64,000 bases of DNA from Suillus spraguei (lineage: Eukaryota > Basidiomycota > Agaricomycetes > Boletales > Suillaceae): the NCBI GenBank assembly GCA_016800925.1, contig JABCPU010000171.1, positions 1 to 64,000 of the forward strand. The letters run 5' to 3'. Position numbers and translations under genes: made by a program. The notes under the pieces were generated by a model. That model was given only the letters and a program-made list of their open reading frames with translations. It was not told the DNA's origin and searched no databases. This document shows positions 43,731 through 54,352 of the stretch, in pieces (position 1 is the first letter of the stretch; each line of letters begins with the position of its first letter).

Positions 43731-44200
43731 TGTTACAATCGTATGTGCCCCTATTCATTTTCTACTTCATTTACCTTGTATATTACGTAACATGACTCTG
43801 ACTCATATGCTCAACGCATCTGTACTATAGTTGCCTTCCTCCTTTGGATACGCACTTACATTCTCACGCTCTCTTGGTCTGTGCGCACATATTGGCCTAT
43901 TTAAGCACAGTGTACTTGTAGTAGATTCCTACTTTAATCTTACTGGGTTTTACCTGGAATCTCCTTCGCTTAGGTCTCCAACCTAAGTCGTCTTGAATCG
44001 TCTCTAAGTCTAAGCACTCCTTAGCCTTAGTCTCTATTCTCGCGGATACCTCTTAGACTTGTCTTTGAGGCTGAACCCTTGATCGTACTCGGAACGCGTT
44101 CCTTGTACTTTCACCTTGTCTCTTTGAACATTGTAAGAACTCCCAGCAGACCGCCTGTGTCTTTTCACTGTCGCTGGTGACGCCACCCCAGTTCGTAACA
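43731..44200 (+). repeat. gypsy LTR, left copy
   Basis: 470 bp, TGTTAC...GTAACA ends. Inverted relative to 53709-54181. It contains the probable promoter (TATA-like TATTTAAG at about 43900). The bases after the LTR (AAAGATTAAAG) do not look like the usual TGG-starting primer site. Confidence 0.85.
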
Positions 44201-44398
44201 AAAGATTAAAGTCCATTTTGATCGTCGACTATCCAGTCTTCGACCCTGAACCCTGATCGCTTAGATCAGCAGACTAGCGTACGCGTACGCTGAGCAGATT
44301 GTCAAGAGAAGCCCTCTGACAGAAGAAAGCCCTAACGGACAGCAAGACAGCGCGTGTAGGCACCGAGAAAGTATAACTCACCAGAAGAATCATCAACC

Positions 44399-45208
44399 AT
44401 GTCGACCAAAGAATTCGAATACAAGATCGGTCAACCGATTGGTTTTGATGGAGATCGTGATAACTCTCGCGAGTTTATCCAGTCGTGCAACTTGCACTTT
44501 GACATCAATGAAAAGCTTTACACCACCGACAAGCAGAAGATCATCTACATAACATCCTTCATGACCGAAAAGAATGCCAAGTCATGGAAGGAACAATTCC
44601 TTGAACACGCCCAATCTACCGACACATCGGGACAAAAAGTTGGTTATGGGACGATGGTGGATTTTATGAAGAGCTTCAAAGAAGCATTCGAACCAGTGGA
44701 TACCAGAATGACCGCGCTTACACGCCTTAGAGATCTCAACAAGGAACTGGAGATCTTCATACCTACGTCGCCGACTTTGAGGCACTTGCAGCCAAGGCTC
44801 ATATCACCGATAACGCGACGAAGATCCAGTTCTTCCAAGATGGTCTTAATTGGGGTATCCTTACAAAGCTTTTCAATACGGAGATGTCTCCGAATATTCA
44901 GAGATGTTGTGTTGCAATGCGTTGCTATTGACAACGCCCATCATCGGCTTAACGCCATGAGGACACGTCATGTTCCACAACAGAAGAAGAAGAACTATGG
45001 GAATGCACGGTATATTCCGAACCGTGATTCCAACGCAATGGTCGTAGATCGAATCTCCGACATGGAAAGATCCGAATGCATGAAGAAAGGGCAATGCTTC
45101 GGATGCAGAAAGACAGGACACCGCATCCATAATTGTCCTGACAGAAAGAAGAAGACCCCGCTCCGACAAACCGAAGTCAAAGGGAAGAAGAAGATGAAGA
45201 AACCGTGA
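44399..45208 (+). pseudogene. gypsy gag (capsid and zinc knuckle), left copy
   Basis: Family role: forms the particle and packages RNA. It starts MSTKEFEYKIGQPIGFDGDR, with the retrotransposon capsid part SWKEQFLEHAQSTDTSG and FMKSFKEAFEPVDTRMTALT. The zinc knuckle CFGCRKTGHRIHNC (CX2CX4HX4C) is near the end, followed by a basic tail. Compared with the right copy, one G is missing near 44738, and a compensating difference near 44890 brings the knuckle back in frame. The segment between is therefore scrambled. The stop at 45208 is at the same place as in the right copy, so gag and pol are normally in different frames. Confidence 0.85.
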
Positions 45209-45227
45209 GACGGATTGTTGAGGATTT

Positions 45228-48200
45228 TTGACTTGGAGAAACAAAGACTCGACGTATGTTTCTCCCAATGTAATACTAAGACTTGTACGCGCTGTAGGTG
45301 AAAGAAAAGAACTTCGTGTCCCAATCACCCTCCACTCGCGTACTCGTTTGAAATCCGTCGACACTACCGCTGTTATCGATTCAGGAGCAGCAGGAACATT
45401 CATCTCAGAAGAGTTTGTGAAACTCCATCAAATCACACGACGAAAACTCAAGGAACCATTTCGAGTTACAACGGCAGATGGAACTCTCATAAAAGGAGGA
45501 CCAATCACGCATTACTGCCTCCTAGTGGTCAAGATTGACGATCGAACCATGTATGGAAAATTCAATATCACCAAACTAGGAAGGAGAGATCAAATCCTCC
45601 TTGGAATTCCTTGGTTACGAGCAATGAACCCAATTATAGATTGGGCTGCTGAAACGCTTGTCCTTCACGGACAGAGAAATCAGACGAAATCGAAATCGAT
45701 CTGGACGAAGATCGAAGAAGAACGGGTTGCCTCAACTCTTCAATCATACAAGATGGCAACATTCCCGTCTTCCGAAACCATTATCGCTCTCCTATGAGTC
45801 CTGAAGACCCGAACCAGAAGTACGAATGCCACGTACTACAGAACCCACTCCACGTGTACAACTGCCGCGAGCAGTGTCACCAATCCCTCGTGCAGAGAAG
45901 CGTAAGAATGAATCTGAACCCGAGCATCGGGCCGGACAAGAACCTATTGAGCAACGGCCAATAGAAGAACAGAAGCAAGGAAAAAGGAAACCGGAAGAAG
46001 AACTCCCAGGACGAAACACCAACGTACCGAAACTATCCAAGTTCTTCGTTCCCCCGAAAACTCTTTCAGCTTCAATTGAAGAAATCCCGATAAAGAAGAA
46101 CCCGTGCCCTCGTTGATCCCAACGAGGATGATGACCAATTCGAACCATGAACGACGTCTGGCATGCCCAGAAGTACGCGAAATTTCCTCTTACGAACTAG
46201 GAGATGGAGAATTTCTTGTGGAATATGATACCGATGGGTTAGCATGAGGATCATAGAAGAAGTATCCATGGATACACCCTTACACGTGATGGAACTTCTC
46301 AATTGAACAATCCTCCACTACTCCACATTCCCTTCCCCTCCGAAATATAGTAACAAAGCTCAGGAATTCGCCACGGATGAGAAGGAAAAGAAAAAGAAAT
46401 CTTCGAAGAATTGGTCCCGGATTATTTGCACGACTTCGCAGACGTCTTTGCTAAAGACGGATTGAACAAACTACCCCCGAACGCCCTGGTATCGATCATC
46501 GGATCGACACCAAACCCGGTTTTATCCCTCGACGTCTAAGGTCTACCCGCTATCGGAAAAAGAACGCGCTGCTGTCAAAACGTTTATCGATGAAAACGTT
46601 GCGAAAGGCTTTATCTCAGAATCGAAGTCACCTCAAGCTAGTGGCTTCTTCTTTGTGGGAAAGAAGAGTGGAGAACTGCGTCCCTGTCAAGATTATCGCT
46701 ACATCAATGATTGGACAGTCAAGAACGCATATCCGCTCCCACTCCCTATTTCCCTTGTCGCACGTCTTCATAACGCACAGTTCTTTACGAAAATGGATAT
46801 TCGGTCCGGTTATAACAACATTCGCATCCATCCTGATGATAGGTGGAAAGCTGCTTTTACCACGGAATTTGGCCTCTTTGAACCGAACGTCATGTTCTTT
46901 GGCCTTGCAATTCCCCAGCAACTTTTCAAGCATACATGAATCGCACCTTTCAACAAGAAATCAATGAAGGATGGATGGTTATCTATATGGACGATATCCT
47001 GATTTTCTCTACGACAATGGCAGAACACCGTGAACGGACCAGACGAGTTTTGATGAAAATACGAAAAGAACATCTGTTCTTGAAACCGGAGAAATGCACC
47101 TTCGATGCAGAAGAAGTGGAATACCTCGGAATGATAATTCGCCCCGGACAAGTTGCTATGGACACCGCCAAAACCAAGGGAATCTCCGAATGGCCAATCC
47201 CGAAATCTGTAAAAGATGTTCGGTCATTCCTCGGTTTTTGCAACTTCTACCGCACGTTCATTTCCCACTATTCTGACATCGCCGACCCCTTATCGATTTG
47301 ACAAAGAAAGATAAGGCCTTTGAATGGTCAACCGAATGTATGGACACCTTCGAAGAATTGAAACGACGCTTTACTTCCCAACCGGTACTCCGTAACCCTG
47401 ATCCTTCCCGACAATTTGCCATTGCTACCGACGCTTCGCTTGTAGCAACTGGCGGAGTTCTCCTGCAGACTGATGAGAATGGTGTTTATCACCCTTGTGC
47501 ATATCTCTCACAGTCTTTGAACCCCGCAGAACGCAATTACCAGATCTTTGATCGGGAACTCCTTGCCGTGATCCGGGCATTGAACGAATGGCGTCATTAT
47601 CTCGAAGGAAACCCACACCCCGTCCTGGTATTCACCGACCATAAGAACCTTCTGTACTTTAGAAGTGCACAGAAGCTTACCCGTCGCCAAGCACGTTGGC
47701 AATTGATTTTGTCTATTTACGACATCGAACTGCATCACGTTGCAGGTACTAAATTAGCAGTACCTGATGCACTATCCCGCCGGCCTGACTATGACTCGGC
47801 AAAGACGATAACGAGGACCAGACCCTCCTCCCTGACGCTCTATTCGTTCGTCTTATTGACACTGACTTGAAGGATGTCTATCATCCTCTGACCCCCTCGA
47901 CGACCCTGTTTTCAAACGCGTCCGATGCCCTTGATGGCGTGTGCCTTCCCCCTATGAAGTCGGCACTCTCCGATTGGAAGATTGAGGAGAACGTCCTCTA
48001 TTTTAAGAATCGCGCTTAATTCCACCGGCGCATCGCTCCGATATCCTGAAAAGGTATCATGATCATCCTACCGCGGGACACCCCGGTAGATTCAAAACTG
48101 AAGAACTCGTCAAACGAGAAGCCTGGTGGCCTGCAATGGGCTCTTATATTCGGAAATACGTGAGGGTTGCGCCCTTTGTCAGCAAATGAAAGCGGATACT

Positions 48201-48830
48201 CATCCTGTTCGACCCCCGCTCCGCCTATTCCTTCTCGGCTGTTCGCCCGTTCTCCCAGGTCTCGTCGATCTTATCACTGACCTCCCTGTCTCTGGAGGCT
48301 TTGACAGTATCATGGTCGTGGTAGACCATGGCCTTACGAAGGGGGTAATTATTATCCCTTGTTTGAAAACTATCACATCAGAAGGTGTGGCCAAGCTATT
48401 TTTAAAACATGTTTACCGACGATTTGGACTCCATGACAAAGTTATCTCGGATCGAGGACCGCAATTCCTATCTCGCTTCTCAAAGGAACTTGCCCGACTT
48501 CTCGACTACGTCATCGCTCCATCCACGCTTATCACCCGCAGACTGATGGTCAAACGGAAAGGCTCAATCAAGAACTTGAAACATACCTTCGCATTTATTG
48601 CCGAACAACCCTGAAGATTGGGTAGAACACTACCAATCGCCGAATTCGTTCACAACCACCGAAAACACGATGCACGAATGCATCACCCTTCTATTTGATG
48701 ATGGGATACGAACCACGTGCCATCCCACCTTATCCCGATTCATCAGTCCCTGCAGCAGAAGATCGAGTACGATCTCTGCAGAAGATAAGAGAAGAAGCAA
48801 TCGCTGCATAAATTGCAATGCAAACAATGG
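45228..48830 (+). pseudogene. gypsy pol (protease, RT, RNase H, integrase), left copy
   Basis: The domains are: retropepsin, TTAVIDSGAAGTFISEEF (45365-45415) and [46 protein letters not shown] and [12 protein letters not shown]; RNase [19 protein letters not shown] and [11 protein letters not shown]; integrase, with the HHCC zinc part YHDHPTAGHPGRF...CALCQQ at 48050-48190 and a core with [20 protein letters not shown]. Frameshifts occur at several places: RT near 46907 (CTT for CTTT in the right copy), the gap before [10 protein letters not shown] at 47298, about 47810, 48018, 48235 and 48530. No chromodomain or complete integrase C-terminus is present. Confidence 0.85.
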
Positions 48831-48895
48831 CCGAACGATCCGAGGAGAAAGTACATCCATGGAAGATCGAGATAAGTTGGCTATCTGCACTTGAC

Positions 48896-49011
48896 TATCC
48901 ATGAACTCCGAACGATACGGATGCATCAGATAGCTAAATCTGCATTGGCAATGATAACATATATCGGAAAGTCGTATCGTTTGGCAGTTCGATGGGAGTT
49001 AGTCTAAGATT
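48896..49011. other. Spacer at the centre of the gypsy palindrome
   Basis: About 116 bp that do not pair with each other separate the two arms. On the plus strand the segment can be read as LTIHELRTIRMHQIAKSALA and IGKSYRLAVRWEL, loosely like a decayed integrase C-terminus, so it may be a continuation of the left copy. That reading is weak. Confidence 0.4.
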
Positions 49012-49116
49012 GGCAGATACCAAACCTTATCTCCGATCTTCCATGGATGTACTTATCTCCTCGGATCGTTCGGCCATTGTTTGCATTGCATGTTATGACA
49101 GCGATTGCTTCTTCTC

Positions 49117-52100
49117 TTATCTTCTGCAGAGATCGTACTCGATCTTCTGCTGCGGGGACTGATGAATCGGGATAAGGTGGGGAATGGCACGTGGTTCGTA
49201 TCCCATCATCAAATAGAAGGGTGATGCATTACGTGCATCGTGTTTTCGGTGGTTGTGAACGAATTCAGCGATTGGTAGATGTTCTACCCAATCTTCAGGG
49301 TTGTTACGGCAATAAATGCGAAGGTATGTTTCAAGTTCTTGATTGAGCCTTTCCGTTTGACCATCAGTCTGCGGGTGATAAGCCGTGGATGGAGCGATGA
49401 CGTAGTCGAGAAGTCGGGCAAGTTCCTTTGAGAAGCGAGATAGGAATTGCGGTCCTCGATCCGAGATAACTTTGTCATGGAGTCCAAATCGTCGGTAACA
49501 TGTTTTAAAAATAGCTTGCCACACCTTCTGAGTGATGGTTTTCAAACAAGGGATAATAATTACCCCCTTCGTAAGGCCATGGTCTACCACGACCATGATA
49601 CTGTCAAAGCCTCCAGAGACAGGGAGGTCAGTGATAAGATCGACAGAGACCTGGGAGAACGGGCGAACAGCCGAGAAGGAATGGCGGAGCGGGGTCGAAC
49701 GGATGAGTATCCGCTTTCATTTGCTGACAAAGGGCGCAACCCTCACGTATTTCCGAATATAAGAGCCCATTGCAGGCCACCAGGCTTCTCGTTTACGAGT
49801 TCTTCAGTTTTGAATCTACCGGGGTGTCCCGCGGTAGGATGATCATGATACCTTTTCAGGATATCGGAGCGATGCGCCGGTGGAATATAAGCGCGATTCT
49901 TAAAATAGAGGACGTTCTCCTCAATCTTCCAATCGGAAAGTGCCGATTTCATAGGGGGAAGGCACACGCCATCAAGGGCGTCGGACGCTGTTTTGAAAAC
50001 AGGGTCGTCGAGGGGTCAGAGGATGACAGCACATCCTTCAAGTCAGTGTCAATAAGACGAACGAATAGAGCGTCAGGGAGGAGGGTCTGGTCCTCGTTAT
50101 CGTCTTTGCCGGAGTCATAGTCAGGCCGGCGGGATAGTGCATCAGGTACTGCTAATTTAGTACCTGCAACGTGATGCAGTTCGATGTCGTAAATAGACAA
50201 AATCAATTGCCAACGTGCTTGGCGACGGGTGAGCTTCTGTGCACTTCTAAAGTACAGAAGGTTCTTATGGTCGGTGAATACCAGGACGGGGTGTGGGTTT
50301 CCTTCGAGATAATGACGCCATTCGTTCAATGCCCGGATTACGGCAAGGAGTTCCCGATCAAAGATCTGGTAATTGCGTTCTGCGGGTTCAAAGACTGTGA
50401 GAGATATGCACAGGGTGATAAACACCATTCTCATCAGTCTGCAGGAGAACTCCGCCAGTTGCTACAAGCGAAGCGTCGGTAGCAATGGCAAATTGTCGGG
50501 AAGGATCAGGGTTACGGAAGTACCGGTTGGGAAGTAAAGCGTCGTTTCAATTCTTCGAAGGTGTCCATACATTCGGTTGACCATTCAAAGGCCTTATCTT
50601 TCTTTGTTAATCGATAAGGGGTCGGCGATGTCAGAATAGTGGGAAATGAACGTGCGGTAGAAGTTGCAAAAACCGAGGAATGACCGAACATCTTTTACAG
50701 ATTTCGGGATTGGCCATTCGGAGATTCCCTTGGTCTTGGCGGTATCCATAGCAACTTGTCCGGGGCGAATTATCATTCCGAGGTATTCCACTTCTTCTGC
50801 ATCGAAGGTGCATTTCTCCGGTTTCAAGAACAATGTTCTTTTCGTATTTTCATCAAAACTCGTCTGGTCCGTTCACGGTGTTCTGCCATTGTTGTAGAGA
50901 AAATCAGGATATCGTCCATATAGATAACCATCCATCCTTCATTGATTTCTTGTTGAAAGGTGCGATTCATGTATGCTTGAAAAGTTGCTGGGGAATTGCA
51001 AAGGCCGAAGAACATGACGTTTGGTTCAAAGAGGCCGAATTCCGTGGTAAAAGCAGCTTTCCACCTATCATCAGGATGGATGCGAATGTTGTTATACCGG
51101 ACCGGATATCCATTTTCGTAAAGAACTGTGCATTGTGAAGACGTGCGACAAGGGAGATAGGGAGTGGGAGCGGATAGCGTTCTTGACTGTCCAATCATTG
51201 ATGTAGCGATAATCTTGACAGGGACGCAGTTCTCCACTCTTCTTTCCCACAAAGAAGAAGCCACTGGCTTGGGGTGACTTCGATTCTGAGATAAAGCCTT
51301 TCGCAACGTTTTCATCGATAAACGTTTTGACAGCAGCGCGTTCTTTTTCCGATAGCGGGTAGACCTTAGACGTGCGAGGAATAAAACCGGGTTTGGTGTC
51401 GATCCGATGATCGATACCAGGGCGTTCGGGGGTAGTTTGTTCAATCCGTCTTTAGCAAAGACGTCTGCAAAGTCGTGCAAATAATCCGGGACCAATTCTT
51501 CGAAGGATTTCTTTTTCTTTTCCTTCTCGTCCGTGCGAATTCCTGAGCTTGTTACTGTATTTCGGGAGGAGGAGTTGTGGAGTAGTTGGAGGATTGTTCG
51601 AGTTGAGAAGTTCCATCATGTGTCAAGGTGTATCCATGGATACTTCTTCTATGATCCTCATGCTAACTCCATCGGTATGTATTCCACAAGGAATTCTCCA
51701 TCTCCTAGTTCGTAAGAGGAAATTTCGCGTACTTCTGGTGCATGCCAGACATCATTCATGTGTCGAATTGGTCATCATCCTCGGTTGGGATTAACGAGGG
51801 CACGGTTCTTCTTTATCGGGGATTTCTTCAATTGAAGCTGAAAGAGTTTTCGGGGGAACGAAGAACTTGGATAGTTTCGGTACATTGGTGTTTCGCCCTG
51901 GGAGTTCTTCTTCCGGTTTCCTTTTTCCTTGCTTCTGTTCTTCTATTGGCCGTTGCTCAATAGGTTCTTGTCCGGCCCGATGCTCGGGTTCGGATTCATT
52001 CTTGCGCTTTCCGCGCGAGGGATCGGTGACACTGCTCGCGGCAGTTGTACACGTGGAGTTGGTTCTGTAGTACGTGGCATTCGTACTTCTGGTTCTGAGT

Positions 52101-52683
52101 CTTCAGGGATCTCAATAGGAGATGCGATGCTAGGTTTCGGGAGCGGAATGTTGCCATCTAGTATGATGTTGAATAGTCGGGCAACCCGTTCTTCTTCGGT
52201 CTTTATCCAGATCGATTTCGATCTCGTCTGATTTCTCTGTCCGTGAAAGGACAAGCGTTTCAGCAGCCCAATCTATAATTGGGTTCATTGCTCGTAACCA
52301 AGGAATTCCAAGGAGGATTTGATCTCTCCTTCCTAGTTTGGTGATATTGAATTTTCCATACATGGTTCGATCGTCAATCTTGACCACTAGGAGGCAGTAA
52401 TGCGTGATTGGTCCTCCTTTTATGAGAGTTCCATCTGCCGTTGTAACTCGAAATGGTTCCTTGAGTTTTCGTCGTGTGATTTGATGGAGTTTCACAAACT
52501 CTTCTGAGATGAATGTTCCTGCTGCTCCTGAATCGATAACAGCGGTAGTGTCGACGGATTTAAACGAGTACGCGAGTGGAGGGTGATTGGGACACGAAGT
52601 TCTTTTCTTTCACCTACAGCGCGTACAAGTCTTAGTATTACATTGGGAGAAACATACGTCGAGTCTTTGTTTCTCCACATCAA
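49117..52683 (-). pseudogene. gypsy pol, right copy
   Basis: Same domain order as the left copy. The integrase core is better kept here: [80 protein letters not shown] and LMMGYEPRAIPHL, with the D, D and E of the DDE triad in place. RT reads [20 protein letters not shown] without the left copy's break, but has its own break near 51120. RNase [21 protein letters not shown], is open. Protease is broken after TRLNPSTLPLLSIQEQ near 52560. Taking the better version at each point the two copies would give a full reading up to the integrase, so lesions are private to each arm. Confidence 0.85.
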
Positions 52684-52702
52684 AAATCCTGCACAATCCG
52701 TC

Positions 52703-53511
52703 TTACGGTTTCTTCATCTTCTTCTTCCCTTTGACTTCGGTTTGTCGGAGTGGGGTCTTCTTCTTTCTGTCAGGACAGTTATGGATGCGGTGTCCTGTCT
52801 TTCTGCATCCGAAGCATTGCCCTTTCTTCATGCATTCGGATCTCTCCATATCGGAGATTCGGTCTACGACCATTGCGTTGGAATCACGGTTCGGAATATA
52901 CCGTGCATTCCCATAGTTCTTCTTCTTCTGTTGTGGAACATGACGTGTCCTCATGGCGTTAAGCCGATGATGGGCATTGTCAATAGCAACGCATTGCAAC
53001 ACAACATCTCTGAATATCTCGGAGACATCTCCTGTATTGAAAAGCTTTGTAAGGATACCCCAGTTGAGACCATCTTGGAAGAACTGGATCTTCGTTGCGT
53101 TATCGTGATGTGAGCCTTGGCTGCAAGTGCCTCAAAGTCGGCAACATAGGTGTGAAGATCTCCAGTTCCTTGCTTGAGGTCTCTAAGGCGTGTAAGCGCA
53201 GTCATCCTGGTATCCACTGGTTCGAATGCTTCTTTGAAGCTCTTCATAAAATCCACCATCGTCCCATAACCAACTTTTTGTCCCGAAGTGTCGGTAGATT
53301 GGGCGTGTTCAAGGAATTGTTCCTTCCATGACTTGGCATTCTTCTCGGTCATGAAGGATGTTATGTAGATGATCTTCTGCTTGTCGTGGTGTAAAGCTTT
53401 TCATTGATGTCAAAGTGCAATTGCACGACTGGATAAACTCGCGAGAGTTATCACGATCTCCATCAAACCAATCGGTTGACCGATCTTGTACTCGAATTCT
53501 TTGGTCGACAT
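52703..53511 (-). pseudogene. gypsy gag, right copy
   Basis: The start ATG is at 53511. Capsid sequence RDLKQGTGDLHTYVADFEAL is complete where the left copy has lost a base, but other shifts occur at about 53355-53400 and around 53090 and 52960. The zinc knuckle CFGCRKTGHRIHNC is conserved. Same product as at 44399-45208. Confidence 0.85.
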
Positions 53512-53708
53512 GGTTGATGATTCTTCTGATGAGTTATACTTTCTCGGTGCCTACACGCGCTGTCTTGCTGTCCGTCAGGGCTTTCTTCTGTCAGAGGGCT
53601 TCTCTTGACAATCTGCTCAGGTACGCGTACGCTAGTCTGCTGATCTAAGCGATCAGGGTTCAGGGTCGAAGACTGGATAGTCGACGATCAAAATGGACTT
53701 TAATCTTT

Positions 53709-54181
53709 TGTTACGAACTGGGGTGGCGTCACCAGCGACAGTGAAAAGACACAGACGGTCTGCTGGGAGTTCTTACAATGTTCAAAAGAGAACAAGGTGA
53801 AAGTACAAGGAACGCGTTCCGAGTACGATCAAGGGTTCAGCCTCGAAGACAGGTCTAAGAGGTATCCGCGAGAATAGAGACTAAGACTAAGGAGTGCTTA
53901 GACTTAGAGACGATTCAAGACGACTTAGGTTGGAGCCTAAGCGAAGGAGATTCCAGGTAAAACCCAGTAAGATTAAAGTAGCGAATCTACTACAAGTACA
54001 CTGTGCTTAAATAGGCCAATATGTGCGCACAGACCAAGAGAGGCGTGAGAACGTAAGTGTGTATCCAAAGGAGGAAGGCAGCTATAGTACAGATGCGTTG
54101 AGCATATGAGTCAGAGTCATGTTACGTAATATACAAGGTAAATGAAGTAGAAAATGAATAGGGGCACGTACGATTGTAACA
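53709..54181 (-). repeat. gypsy LTR, right copy
   Basis: 473 bp, inverted copy of the LTR at 43731-44200 with a few substitutions and small indels. Flanked on the outside by an LTR-A remnant. Confidence 0.85.
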
Positions 54182-54352
54182 CGTTCCAGATAACCTTCAG
54201 ACACATCATCTGATACCTTCGGACATCTGGATCCATCACGCGACCACTTCCGGATCTTTGGATGTATACCTATCCTCTGAAATAAGGGGCACAGTGTACG
54301 AACTGAGGCCAAAGCCCTTTGGATCTCTTACCCTTTGAGTATGGTCTGAACA
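54182..54352 (+). mobile_element. LTR-A remnant (3' end only)
   Basis: This 171-bp stretch matches the last part of LTR-A (TCAGACACATCATCTGATACC through to GGTCTGAACA). It starts abruptly at the gypsy LTR border, so the gypsy copy entered or replaced an LTR-A. The missing left part of LTR-A is not found on the other side of the gypsy palindrome. Confidence 0.8.

Larger units (their letters stand above)
43731..48895 (+). mobile_element. Ty3/gypsy retrotransposon, left arm of a palindrome, lacks 3' end
   Basis: It consists of a 470-bp 5' LTR (43731-44200, TGTTACAATC...TTCGTAACA, with a TATA-like TATTTAAG at about 43900), gag (44399-45208), and pol in the order protease, RT, RNase H, integrase. 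The integrase stops early and there is no polypurine tract or 3' LTR. From about 48896 the sequence gives way to a 116-bp spacer and then an inverted second copy (49012-54181). The left flank GCAAG does not match the right flank of the second copy, CGTTC. Integrase after RT identifies gypsy rather than copia. Confidence 0.9.
49012..54181 (-). mobile_element. Ty3/gypsy retrotransposon, right arm of a palindrome, lacks 3' end
   Basis: Inverted second copy of 43731-48895 with the same content and the same truncation point to within about 20 bp. Its LTR is 53709-54181 (473 bp). It is inserted in, or joined to, a remnant of LTR-A (54182-54352). The two arms differ by scattered substitutions and one-base indels, so they are not exact duplicates. 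Confidence 0.9.

Noticed and set aside
43731..54181. A single complete gypsy element with an LTR at each end
   Set aside because: The LTRs and the coding regions are inverted relative to each other, the flanking 5-mers GCAAG and CGTTC do not match, and the integrase end is missing in both arms.
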